Assembly (NCBI GenBank): GCA_947629805.1
Contig: CANRFE010000057.1
Coordinates: 1 to 8,332, forward strand
Direction: 5' to 3'
DNA from: an uncultured Clostridia bacterium
GTDB taxonomy: Bacteria; Bacillota; Clostridia; TANB77; CAG-508
DNA: 8,332 bases
Within the stretch, counting starts at the first letter, position 1; each line of letters opens with the position of its first letter. The notes under the pieces are model-generated. The model was given only the letters and a program-made list of their open reading frames with translations, searched no databases and was not told the DNA's origin. Positions 1 through 6,994 of the stretch are shown here, piece after piece. The position numbers and the translations under genes are program-made.

Positions 1-366
1 TCTTATATTGATTCCGAATATATACGCCATAACCCGGATGCAATAGCTTCTGCTATTATTGAATTAGTATGTGAAGACTTAAAATTTAAAGATATGCAAA
101 ATGATACTACTTATTTAATGTTAAATTCAAGATTACAAGAAAATAAGAAAAAATTAAAAACAACCATGCCACCAGCAAAACCAAAACACAGTAAAATACA
201 GAAACATTTGGCAAAACCAAAAAGTAAGTTTGCAGAAAAATATAATGACAGAATACAATCGATTCGAGAAAGTGATAAAAAAGCAATTAAAAGAAAAGAA
301 GCAAAATTAAAAGAAAAAGAGAGAAAAGAAAAAAGAGCAAAAATGTTAGAAACAAAAGAAAAATAG
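1..366 (+). CDS. C-terminal part of an unrecognised protein with a lysine-rich tail (5' truncated by the window)
   Basis: The reading frame is open from the first base of the window to a TAG at 364-366, so this is the last 121 codons of a longer gene. I do not recognise the family. The first ~45 visible residues look globular (they include YIRHNPDAIASAIIEL, probably a helix). The remaining ~75 are highly basic: a Pro/Lys linker (PPAKPKHSK) followed by a ~35-residue, almost uninterrupted Lys/Arg/Glu stretch that should form a charged helix and may bind nucleic acid or another polyanion. An ATG at 94 exists but has no convincing ribosome binding site, and the frame continues upstream of it, so I do not treat it as the start. 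The stop overlaps the Shine-Dalgarno of the next gene (aggagg, 365-370), which suggests translational linkage with the debranching enzyme. Confidence 0.65.
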   Translation, partial: SYIDSEYIRHNPDAIASAIIELVCEDLKFKDMQNDTTYLMLNSRLQENKKKLKTTMPPAKPKHSKIQKHLAKPKSKFAEKYNDRIQSIRESDKKAIKRKEAKLKEKERKEKRAKMLETKEK

Positions 367-375
367 GAGGAAACT

Positions 376-2418
376 ATGAAATATACGAAATTTAATTTGG
401 AAGAAGGAATACAAAAGGAGTGGATTATTACCAATGGAATAGGAGGTTATGCAAGTTCTACCATTAGTTCCATTAATACAAGAAGATACCATGGCCTATT
501 AGTAGCACCCCTTAGTCCACCTGCAAGGAGACATCTGATTCTTTCCAAAGTAGATGAAAGTATAGAAGTAGGAGACCGAAAATATGACTTGTATAGTAAT
601 ATTGGAAAAAATTATATTACAAAAGGATACCAATATTTAGTCAGTTTTGAAAAGGAATATATTCCCATTTATACCTATCAAGTAGAAGATATTACCATAA
701 AAAAATATATTTGTATGGAATATGGAAAAAATACGGTTGTTGTATTTTATCAAATTCTAAATCAAGAAAAACCAGCCAAACTAACTTTGACGCCTCTTTT
801 AAATTTTCGTGATTTTCATAGTGATACTTATCAACATACCTTTCAAATAAGACAAGAGGAAAAAGAAAAAAAACTAAAAGTAATTTTAGATGGCAATTCA
901 CAAACACCAATTTATATGCATGTTTCAGAAGGAAAATATAAAAAATTGGAAAACGATAGTTTTCAAAATATGTTTTATTTAGAGGAAGAAAAAAGAGGAT
1001 TTCGTGGGGAAGAAAATCATGCTATTGCTGGTTGTTATGAAATAGAAATAAAACCAAAAGAAAAAAAAGAAATTACTTTTGTAGCTTCCTTAGAAGAAAA
1101 TATTGAAGAAATCAATGCAAAAGAAATCATTAGCCAAGAAATTGCACGTTTAAGTGGTTTAGTATATGACTCTGGAGTAACCGAAAAATTAAGTGCTAAA
1201 AAGCAAATACAAGACAAAGAAAATAGAGCAAAAATTGAATTTTTAAGAGATTATATTATTGCAGCCGATAACTTTGTGGTGTATCGTCCTTCTTTTGGGT
1301 TACATACTATTCTAGCAGGTTACCCTTGGTTTTTAGATTGGGGAAGAGATAGCTTAATTTCTTTTGAAGGCTTGTTACTAAAAACAAGGCAATATGATAT
1401 AGCAAAAGAAGTTTTATTAACCATGATTCGTGATGTAAAATTCGGCTTAGTACCGAATGGATATTCTGGCTACGATAATCGACCTTTGTACAATAGTGTG
1501 GATAGTTCCCTTTTGTTATTTGAACAAATTGAAAAATACTTAATTTATACGCAAGACGAAAAATTTATAAAAGAACAATTTTATCCTACCCTACAAAAAA
1601 TAATAGAAAGCTATAAAAAAGGAATTGATGTAGAAGAAAACAATATTTATTTAGACAAAGACGGCTTAATTCACAGTGGGAACGAAAGAATTCAAAATAC
1701 TTGGATGGATGCTAAAATTGGTAGTTATGTAGTTACCCCAAGAAATGGAAAAGCAGTGGAAATTAATAGTATGTGGTATAATGCACTAAAAATCATGGAG
1801 GAATTAACGGCTCGTTTTGAAAATAAAACAAAAGCACAAAAGTATAGAAAAATGGCATTAGATTGCCAGAAATCTTTTGTTAAAAAATTTTACAATAAAA
1901 GAAGAAAATGCTTATATGATGTATTAGGAGATAGTAAAATAAGACCAAATCAATTATTTGCATTAAGCCTTACTTATCCTGTTTTAGATCCAAAATCCGA
2001 AATAGCAAAAGAAATGTTTGAAACGGTTACAAAAAAATTGTTAACTCCTTATGGCCTAAAAACATTAGCAAAAGGAGAAGAAAATTATGTAGAAATTTAC
2101 GAAGGGGATAGCTTCAAAAGAGATATGAGTTATCACCAAGGTATTACATGGCCATGGTTATTAGGGCTTTACTACAATAGTCTAAAAAAACTATTGGAGA
2201 GTGAAAAGAATAAGCAAAAGCAACAAGCATTACAAAAACAATATGATACTTTTGTAAAGAATGTAAAAAATACATTTTATAAAGAATTTGAAGAAGGAAA
2301 AACGGTAGGTGGAATTGCAGAGCTTTATGATTCGAAAAAACCGTATGAGTCTAAGGGTGCCTTTCAACAAGCATGGAGTGTTGCAGAAGTATTTCGCATT
2401 ATTTTAGAAAATGAGTAA
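376..2418 (+). CDS. Amylo-alpha-1,6-glucosidase (glycogen debranching enzyme, GH133 type)
   Basis: A cytoplasmic enzyme expected to hydrolyse alpha-1,6 branch points of glycogen or of limit dextrins; there is no signal peptide. The N-terminal domain carries the family hallmark NGIGGYAS (residues 20-27) followed by TRRYHGLL (35-42). The C-terminal (alpha/alpha)6 catalytic domain, from about residue 290, shows YPWFLDWGRDS (316-326), PNGYSGYDNRP (from 360), TWMDAKIG (442-449), YHQGITWPW (586-594) and GGIAELYD (645-652). By comparison with the glucosidase half of eukaryotic debranching enzymes (TWMD and GLPELT motifs), D445 and E649 are the probable catalytic acids; that assignment is inference. 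At 680 aa the length is normal for the short bacterial/archaeal form, which lacks the 4-alpha-glucanotransferase half. The start is set by aggagg at 365-370, five bases before the ATG. It is co-directional with holA, 14 bases downstream. Confidence 0.95.
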   Translation: MKYTKFNLEEGIQKEWIITNGIGGYASSTISSINTRRYHGLLVAPLSPPARRHLILSKVDESIEVGDRKYDLYSNIGKNYITKGYQYLVSFEKEYIPIYTYQVEDITIKKYICMEYGKNTVVVFYQILNQEKPAKLTLTPLLNFRDFHSDTYQHTFQIRQEEKEKKLKVILDGNSQTPIYMHVSEGKYKKLENDSFQNMFYLEEEKRGFRGEENHAIAGCYEIEIKPKEKKEITFVASLEENIEEINAKEIISQEIARLSGLVYDSGVTEKLSAKKQIQDKENRAKIEFLRDYIIAADNFVVYRPSFGLHTILAGYPWFLDWGRDSLISFEGLLLKTRQYDIAKEVLLTMIRDVKFGLVPNGYSGYDNRPLYNSVDSSLLLFEQIEKYLIYTQDEKFIKEQFYPTLQKIIESYKKGIDVEENNIYLDKDGLIHSGNERIQNTWMDAKIGSYVVTPRNGKAVEINSMWYNALKIMEELTARFENKTKAQKYRKMALDCQKSFVKKFYNKRRKCLYDVLGDSKIRPNQLFALSLTYPVLDPKSEIAKEMFETVTKKLLTPYGLKTLAKGEENYVEIYEGDSFKRDMSYHQGITWPWLLGLYYNSLKKLLESEKNKQKQQALQKQYDTFVKNVKNTFYKEFEEGKTVGGIAELYDSKKPYESKGAFQQAWSVAEVFRIILENE

Positions 2419-2432
2419 AAGGAAAATCTTTC

Positions 2433-3455
2433 ATGATAACAATAGAAAATTTGGAAAAAGAATTAAAATTAGGAAAATTAAATAGTTTGTATCTTTTCTA
2501 TGGGCAAGAAACTTTCCTTTTAGAAACTTGCTTAAAAAAAATAAAAACAAATTTTGGAGAAAGAAAAGAAGGAATCAACGATATTAAAATAGAAGAAAGT
2601 AATGTAAGCGAAATCATAGCCAATATAGAAACACCAGCTTTTGGCTATGAAAAAAAATTAATTATAGCAAAAAATACAGGACTTTTTAAGAAAGAAGCAA
2701 AGAAAAAATTAGCTAGTAATGAAGATTTTACAAAAAAGCTTACCGAATATTTTAAAGAAAATAGGAAAGCCATACAAGAAGCGGTTGTTCTGGTTTTTGT
2801 AGAACAAGAAGTAGAAAAGAACGAATTGTATAAAGAAATAGAAAAACAAGGAATTGTTTGTGAATTTCAACCCTTAAAACCAGTACAAATAATGGCTAGA
2901 CTAAAAGCTATTTGCAAGGCTTACCGAGTACAAATAGACGATGCTACCTTACAATATTTTCTTACATGTTGTGGAACAAACATGCAAGAAGGAATCAATG
3001 AAATTCGAAAATTAATTGAATATACAGGAGAAAATGGAACGATTCGTAAGCAAACTATTGATTTATTATGTAGCAAACAAATAGACAGTGTGATTTTTGA
3101 TTTAACAGACAATTTGGGTAAAAAACAGGTAGATAAGGCATTAGAAGTATTACATGGACTATTGTACCAAAAAGAACCTATACAAAAAATATTAATTACA
3201 CTATATCATCATTTCAAAAAATTATATCTGGTTAAAATAGCACAAAGAGAAAATAAAAATATAGCAGAAAGTTTGGGCTTGAAACCGAATCAATTGTTTT
3301 TAGTCAACAAATATAAAATGCAAGCAGGGTACTTTCAAGAAAACGAATTAAAGAAAATTATAGAAGAATTAATTGACTTAGATTATCATTGTAAAATTGG
3401 TAGTATAGATTTACAAGTTGGTTTAGAGGCAATTTTGTGTCGATATTGTTCTTAA
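2433..3455 (+). CDS. holA: DNA polymerase III delta subunit (clamp loader)
   Basis: Delta is the clamp-loader subunit that binds and opens the beta sliding clamp, so it acts at the replication fork in the cytoplasm. The 340-residue length is typical. The N-terminus has the family pattern of a strand leading into a degenerate nucleotide-binding loop, LYLFYGQETFLLE (19-31), which lacks a true Walker lysine as is normal for delta. The middle has the usual helical lid, including TLQYFLTCCGTNMQEGINEIRKL. The C-terminal collar domain (from about residue 215) includes FDLTDNLGKKQVDKALEVL and helices to the end. The ATG is preceded by aaaagga (2417-2423) at a rather long spacing. It lies 14 bases after the debranching enzyme gene, so it is probably co-transcribed with it. 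gpr follows after 62 bases. In many clostridia rpsT lies between holA and gpr (general knowledge); none is seen here. Confidence 0.92.
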   Translation: MITIENLEKELKLGKLNSLYLFYGQETFLLETCLKKIKTNFGERKEGINDIKIEESNVSEIIANIETPAFGYEKKLIIAKNTGLFKKEAKKKLASNEDFTKKLTEYFKENRKAIQEAVVLVFVEQEVEKNELYKEIEKQGIVCEFQPLKPVQIMARLKAICKAYRVQIDDATLQYFLTCCGTNMQEGINEIRKLIEYTGENGTIRKQTIDLLCSKQIDSVIFDLTDNLGKKQVDKALEVLHGLLYQKEPIQKILITLYHHFKKLYLVKIAQRENKNIAESLGLKPNQLFLVNKYKMQAGYFQENELKKIIEELIDLDYHCKIGSIDLQVGLEAILCRYCS

Positions 3456-3462
3456 AAAATTG

Positions 3463-3491
3463 GTATACTTTTTCAAAATAAGCAAAGACTA
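3463..3491 (+). promoter_or_regulatory. Possible forespore (sigma-G/sigma-F type) promoter for gpr
   Basis: GTATA at 3463-3467 matches the sigma-G -35 consensus GHATR exactly. After a 17-base spacer, AAGACTA at 3485-3491 matches the -10 consensus CATWMTA at 5 of 7 positions. Transcription would start near 3498, only about five bases before the gpr ribosome binding site (aaagga, 3503-3508). gpr is known to be transcribed in the forespore in Bacillus. The match is by eye, in AT-rich DNA, so it remains a candidate. Confidence 0.35.
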
Positions 3492-3517
3492 AAAGAAAAA
3501 CGAAAGGAAGAAAAAGT

Positions 3518-4447
3518 ATGAATTTTAGAACCGATTTAGCAGATGAAAGAAGAGAGTTATATCGCAAGGCTAACCAATTAGAAGAAATAGAAGGCATTGA
3601 AACCCAACAAGAGCAGGTAAGTGAAAAAATAAAAATAAACAGAGTCAAAATTACAAATGAGCAGGGAGAACAAGCTATAGGAAAAACAAAAGGAAGCTAT
3701 ATTACGATTGATATAAAAAAGATAAATTTACTAACAGAAGAAGAAAAAGAGCAAGCAGCAAATGCCTTGGCTAAGGAGTTGAAAAATTTAATAGGAGAGA
3801 AGGTACAATTTAAGGAAGATATTTTAGTAGTGGGATTAGGAAATGAAGAGGTAACCCCAGATGCGTTAGGACCCAATGTTATTAAGAATATTGAAGTAAC
3901 AAGACATATTATTACGTACCTCCCACAATATATAGATGAACAGGCAAGACCAGTAAGTGCCATTGCACCAGGTGTTTTGGGAACAACAGGAATAGAAACC
4001 TTAGAAATTATTAAAGGCGTAGTAGAACATATTAAGCCGAAATTGTTAATTGTGATTGACGCATTAGCTTCTAGAAGTATGGAAAGAATTAGCTCTACCA
4101 TTCAATTATCCAATACAGGAATTGTACCAGGAGCGGGAGTAGGCAATACTAGAAAAGAATTAACGCAAAACACTTTAGGAATTCCTGTCATTGCAATTGG
4201 AATTCCAACAGTTGTGGAAACAGCGGTAGTGGTTAATGATGCTTTAGATATTTTTATTGCTAAATTACAACAAGAAGCAAAATCGAATGATTATTTAAAC
4301 AAATTAAAAGAAGAAGATAATTATGAACAAATAAAAGAAGCATTGCTTCCAAAGGAATTTAATTTTATTGTAACACCAAAAGAAATAGATGAATTAATTT
4401 TGAATATGTCATCTGTTGTGGCAAAAGGAATTAATCTGGCACTTTAA
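3518..4447 (+). CDS. gpr: Germination protease GPR (aspartic peptidase family A25)
   Basis: GPR starts degradation of the small acid-soluble spore proteins when spores germinate. It is made in the forespore as a zymogen that cleaves itself. The N-terminus reads MNFRTDLADERREL; family zymogens are cut after the Asp of (R)TD-LA, so the predicted propeptide is only six residues (cut between D6 and L7), against 15 in B. megaterium. The catalytic aspartate motifs are present: GNEEVTPDALGP with D115, and IDALASRS with D181. Their 66-residue separation equals that of D127 and D193 in the B. megaterium enzyme. The conserved TIQLSNTGIVPGAGVGNTR follows, then IGIPTVVETAVVVND. At 309 aa it is slightly short for the family, consistent with the short propeptide. 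The ATG has aaagga nine bases upstream. The stop codon overlaps the convergent traX-like gene by four bases. Its presence implies an endospore former. Confidence 0.96.
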   Translation: MNFRTDLADERRELYRKANQLEEIEGIETQQEQVSEKIKINRVKITNEQGEQAIGKTKGSYITIDIKKINLLTEEEKEQAANALAKELKNLIGEKVQFKEDILVVGLGNEEVTPDALGPNVIKNIEVTRHIITYLPQYIDEQARPVSAIAPGVLGTTGIETLEIIKGVVEHIKPKLLIVIDALASRSMERISSTIQLSNTGIVPGAGVGNTRKELTQNTLGIPVIAIGIPTVVETAVVVNDALDIFIAKLQQEAKSNDYLNKLKEEDNYEQIKEALLPKEFNFIVTPKEIDELILNMSSVVAKGINLAL

Positions 4448-4461
4448 GAGTAAAGTACCAG
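4436..4461. other. Hairpin spanning the convergent gpr and traX-like stop codons
   Basis: CTGGCACTTT (4436-4445) and AAAGTACCAG (4452-4461) form a ten-position stem with a six-base loop. On the + strand one position is a C-A mismatch. On the - strand the same position is a G-U wobble, so the stem is continuous in the traX-like mRNA. Neither side is followed by a clear T-tract, so intrinsic termination is uncertain. It could instead protect the 3' ends of both messages. Confidence 0.4.
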
Positions 4462-5124
4462 ATGGAAAAGAAAAAGAAGGAATAGGTGCAAGGGGTAAAA
4501 GATATAAAAGAAATATTTTGCCTTTGGACCTTCTTTTTGGTTATAAGCCAAAATAAACAAAAGAGAACAACAAGTAAAAATAGCGCAAAATAGGTAATGA
4601 GAAAACAAAGAGGGAGTCATAAGAAAATTAGGAACATATTTTGCAAAGCATAAAAGAATAGTACAAATTGTCATTGGTATTTTTTTGTTTCGGAAAAAAT
4701 AAAAACAGAATAGAAGCAAAATACCAAAAGCACCGTAATCTACAGGTAAGAATTCTCCTACTATACTAACCAATATAACAAGTAAAAAACCAACTATTTT
4801 ATACTTTGTTTTATCATACAAAAATAATGCGAACATACCTAGTAAAAAAGTAAAGAAAATATTTAAGACAAAAATAGAGGTAGTAAAAGTAGATAAAAAT
4901 AACATAAAAGGAATTTGGGCAATGCAAGCAAAAAGGAATAATTTCAACAAATGGGCTTTTAAATTTTTGGTATGAAGATAGCCTTGAACTGCTTGGAAAG
5001 CAAAAATAGGGAAAGCAATTCTACCAATTAAATTCAAAAAAGAAAAACGCGCTAAAATACTATCCCCAATATGATCTGATAACATTGCAATAGTACCAAT
5101 TATTTTTAATAGAAAACTTGTCAT
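4444..5124 (-). CDS. TraX-family polytopic membrane protein
   Basis: A 226-residue, strongly hydrophobic protein with roughly seven or eight membrane segments and short Lys-rich loops, so it is placed in the cytoplasmic membrane. The family pattern is clear: LLKIIGTIAMLSDHIGD near the N-terminus (residues 5-21), then GRIAFPIFAFQAVQGYLHT (34-52), a Lys-rich loop, CIAQIPFMLFL, NIFFTFLLGM, a central PVDYGAFGILLLF and a C-terminal YPLHLFLLFLFHL. TraX of plasmid F acetylates pilin, and the family is related to membrane acyltransferases; the substrate of chromosomal copies is unknown. The start is chosen at the ATG 5124 because AGGTG lies six bases upstream. An in-frame GTG at 5133 is part of that ribosome binding site and is less likely. 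It runs against gpr with a four-base overlap at the ends and is divergent from pgi. Confidence 0.85.
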   Translation of the reverse strand: MTSFLLKIIGTIAMLSDHIGDSILARFSFLNLIGRIAFPIFAFQAVQGYLHTKNLKAHLLKLFLFACIAQIPFMLFLSTFTTSIFVLNIFFTFLLGMFALFLYDKTKYKIVGFLLVILVSIVGEFLPVDYGAFGILLLFCFYFFRNKKIPMTICTILLCFAKYVPNFLMTPSLFSHYLFCAIFTCCSLLFILAYNQKEGPKAKYFFYIFYPLHLFLLFLFHLVLYS

Positions 5125-5146
5125 TTTTTTCACCTACCTAATTGTT

Positions 5147-5175
5147 ATTATCTAATAAACAAAGAGAAAAATCAA
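5147..5175 (-). promoter_or_regulatory. Candidate vegetative promoter for the traX-like gene
   Basis: On the - strand TTGATT (5170-5175) is followed, after 17 bases, by GATAAT (5147-5152). Spacing is ideal and each box has one or two deviations from the sigma-A consensus. The ribosome binding site of the traX-like gene begins about ten bases beyond the -10 box. It lies back to back with the pgi promoter. Confidence 0.4.
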
Positions 5176-5185
5176 GTAAAATATC

Positions 5186-5214
5186 TTGCATAAAAAAAAG
5201 AATTAAGATAAAAT
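5186..5214 (+). promoter_or_regulatory. Candidate sigma-A promoter for pgi
   Basis: TTGCAT (5186-5191), a 17-base A-rich spacer, then TAAAAT (5209-5214). The transcript would start near 5221, giving a short leader of about 34 bases that holds the ribosome binding site agagagga (5236-5243). This is the only good + strand promoter between the two divergent genes, so pgi is probably a single-gene unit. Confidence 0.6.
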
Positions 5215-5254
5215 AATTTTAGGAATACAAAAGAAAGAGAGGAACTTTAGTTTT

Positions 5255-6571
5255 ATGGCCAATAATGTAAAATTAGAAGTTAAATTTTCAGGAATTGATA
5301 CAAAAGAAATTATGCTTCAGGCAGAACAAGTAGAAAAAATTCATCAAGAATTAAGAGCAAAGCAAGCAAAGGAAAATTTTTTGGGTTGGCTTACTTTGCC
5401 TACAAGTTATAATAAAATAGAATTTGAAAAAATAAAAAAATGTGCTAAAAAAATTCGAGAAGATTCTGATGTTTTCGTAGTCATAGGAATAGGGGGTTCT
5501 TATTTAGGGGCAAGGGCAGTTATAGAAAGTTTAACACCTACTTTTTATAATTTATTGCCAAAGGAACAAAGAAAAACTCCACAAATTTTATATGTAGGAA
5601 ATAATATGAGTGGAACTTACTTAAATGATTTAGTAGAATTAATAGGCAATAGAGATTTATCTATTAATGTTATTTCAAAATCTGGAACAACCACAGAACC
5701 TGCTATTGCATTTCGTTTCTTTCGTGAATTTATGGAAAATAAATATGGTGTAAAAGAAGCAAGAAAAAGAATTTATGTAACAACAGATAAAGAAAAAGGT
5801 GCACTAAGAACTTTAGCCAAAAAAGAACGCTATGAAACTTTTATTATTCCAAATAACATTGGAGGTCGTTATTCCGTTTTAACAGCAGTAGGGTTACTTC
5901 CTATTAGTGTAGCGGATATAGATATAGAAAAATTAATGGCAGGTGCAAGATTTGCACAAGAAAAATATAGTGAAGAGAACTTAAAATATAACGATTGTTA
6001 TAAATATGCTGTTTTACGTAATCTTCTTTACCAAAAAGAGAAGAATATTGAAATTTTAGTAACGTATGAACCAAAATTGCATTATTTTATAGAATGGTGG
6101 AAGCAATTATTTGGAGAAAGTGAAGGAAAAGAGCAAAAGGGAATTTTTCCTGCAGGTGCAGAATTTACTACCGATTTACATTCCTTAGGGCAATATATTC
6201 AAGAAGGAAGGCGTAATTTGTTTGAAACCGTTATTAACATTGAAAAGCAAGAAGCAAATGTACAAATTCATTTTGATGAGGACAATTTAGATGAATTAAA
6301 TTATTTAGAAACAAGAACCATGGATGAAGTAAATCATAAAGCAATGCAAGCAACCATACAAGCGCATACAGAGGGAGATGTTCCCAATATAGTACTCAAT
6401 GTAGATAAATTAAATGAAGAAACAATGGGACATTTCATTTACTTTTTTGAACTGGCTTGTGCAGTGTCAGGAAAACTATTAAAAGTCGATCCTTTTAATC
6501 AACCAGGGGTAGAAAAATATAAAATCAATATGTTTCAATTATTAGGAAAACCAGGGTATGAAGAAAAATAA
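5255..6571 (+). CDS. pgi: Glucose-6-phosphate isomerase
   Basis: Interconverts glucose 6-phosphate and fructose 6-phosphate in the cytoplasm, linking glycolysis to glycogen and cell-wall sugar supply. The 438-residue length fits the short Bacillus/clostridial class. [14 protein letters not shown] is the N-terminal sugar-phosphate loop; [10 protein letters not shown] is the phosphate-binding SIS motif. [17 protein letters not shown] matches PGI signature 1, and [17 protein letters not shown] matches signature 2. By alignment with the rabbit enzyme the active-site residues are E288 (in GESEGK, rabbit E357), H309 (TDLHSLGQY, rabbit H388) and K423 (VEKYK, rabbit K518); all are present. The ATG follows agagagga with a spacing of about 11 bases. 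The gene is flanked by its own promoter and a strong terminator. It shares a pathway with the debranching enzyme in this window but not a transcript. Confidence 0.97.
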   Translation: MANNVKLEVKFSGIDTKEIMLQAEQVEKIHQELRAKQAKENFLGWLTLPTSYNKIEFEKIKKCAKKIREDSDVFVVIGIGGSYLGARAVIESLTPTFYNLLPKEQRKTPQILYVGNNMSGTYLNDLVELIGNRDLSINVISKSGTTTEPAIAFRFFREFMENKYGVKEARKRIYVTTDKEKGALRTLAKKERYETFIIPNNIGGRYSVLTAVGLLPISVADIDIEKLMAGARFAQEKYSEENLKYNDCYKYAVLRNLLYQKEKNIEILVTYEPKLHYFIEWWKQLFGESEGKEQKGIFPAGAEFTTDLHSLGQYIQEGRRNLFETVINIEKQEANVQIHFDEDNLDELNYLETRTMDEVNHKAMQATIQAHTEGDVPNIVLNVDKLNEETMGHFIYFFELACAVSGKLLKVDPFNQPGVEKYKINMFQLLGKPGYEEK

Positions 6572-6580
6572 AGTATGAAA

Positions 6581-6607
6581 ATGCAAAATGTATAGAAAAT
6601 TTTGCAT
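6581..6607 (-). terminator. Weak AT-rich hairpin, possible back-up terminator for - strand transcripts
   Basis: ATGCAAAAT (6581-6589) and ATTTTGCAT (6599-6607) form a perfect 9-bp stem with a nine-base loop, just after the pgi stop. On the - strand the stem is followed by a T-rich run (TTTCATACTTTATTTTTC), whereas on the + strand no T-tract follows. It could therefore stop sigma-factor transcripts that pass the first terminator before they run antisense into pgi. Confidence 0.3.
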
Positions 6608-6648
6608 CCTCTATTCATAAAGTTGTATAGCTTTAGGGATAAAGAAAA

Positions 6649-6688
6649 AGAGGGGCATTGCTATTAAATATAATAGCAATGCCCTTTT
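6649..6688. terminator. Bidirectional intrinsic terminator between pgi and the sigma factor gene
   Basis: GGGCATTGCTATTA (6653-6666) and TAATAGCAATGCCC (6671-6684) form a perfect 14-bp stem with a four-base loop, extended by A-U and G-U pairs. On the + strand TTTT follows (6685-6688), ending pgi. On the - strand the stem is followed by CTCTTTTTCTTT, ending the sigma gene, whose stop is only six bases away. Confidence 0.88.
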
Positions 6689-6694
6689 CGTATT

Positions 6695-6994
6695 TTAATT
6701 TTTGTTTACTCTATATTTGTCTTTCCCCTTTATATCTGTATTATCCATAGTTTTATTAGAAACAAAGGACATACTGAAATTATCCATTTCTTGCATAATC
6801 TGAGCAATAAAAGCAAATGACTCTGGATGAGCAGGAATCTGAATTATAAACCGTTCTTTGTTACAGTCAACTTTAAAATCTGGTAAATCTTCAACGGATG
6901 TAATATTTTGCAAAAGAGTTGCAAAAATCTTGTTGAATTTTCTCACTTCTTTAGAGAGAAAAGAAATCTTATATGCATCTCCTATCCTTTCCAT
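6695..6994 (-). CDS. Possible internally initiated 99-aa protein (C-terminal domain of the sigma factor)
   Basis: This is an alternative product nested in frame within the sigma factor gene, starting at its codon 196 (MERIGDAYKISF). The - strand sequence TAAGGAGGT, a nine-base match to the 16S anti-Shine-Dalgarno, precedes the ATG at a suitable distance. The predicted order is strand (AYKISFLS), helix (KEVRKFNKIFATLLQN), strand (DFKVDCN), strand (RFIIQIPAHPE), helix (FAFIAQIMQEM), strand (SMSFVS), then a polar tail. That is compatible with a ferredoxin-like fold. No enzyme motif is visible. If made separately it might bind or tune the sigma factor, but that is inference; it could equally be a relic of a gene fusion. 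Confidence 0.35.
   Translation of the reverse strand: MERIGDAYKISFLSKEVRKFNKIFATLLQNITSVEDLPDFKVDCNKERFIIQIPAHPESFAFIAQIMQEMDNFSMSFVSNKTMDNTDIKGKDKYRVNKN

Noticed and set aside
3456..3517. Possible rpsT between holA and gpr
   Set aside because: Only 62 bases are available and they contain no ORF of the needed ~85 codons.
3697..4101. 134-codon open frame antisense to gpr, and similar antisense frames at 111-434, 3358-3648 and 7149-7349
   Set aside because: They lie opposite well-supported genes, have no ribosome binding sites or recognisable domains, and are expected shadows in AT-rich coding DNA.
5125..5133. GTG start of the traX-like gene at 5133
   Set aside because: That GTG is the end of the AGGTAGGTG ribosome binding site; the ATG at 5124 has the correct six-base spacing.
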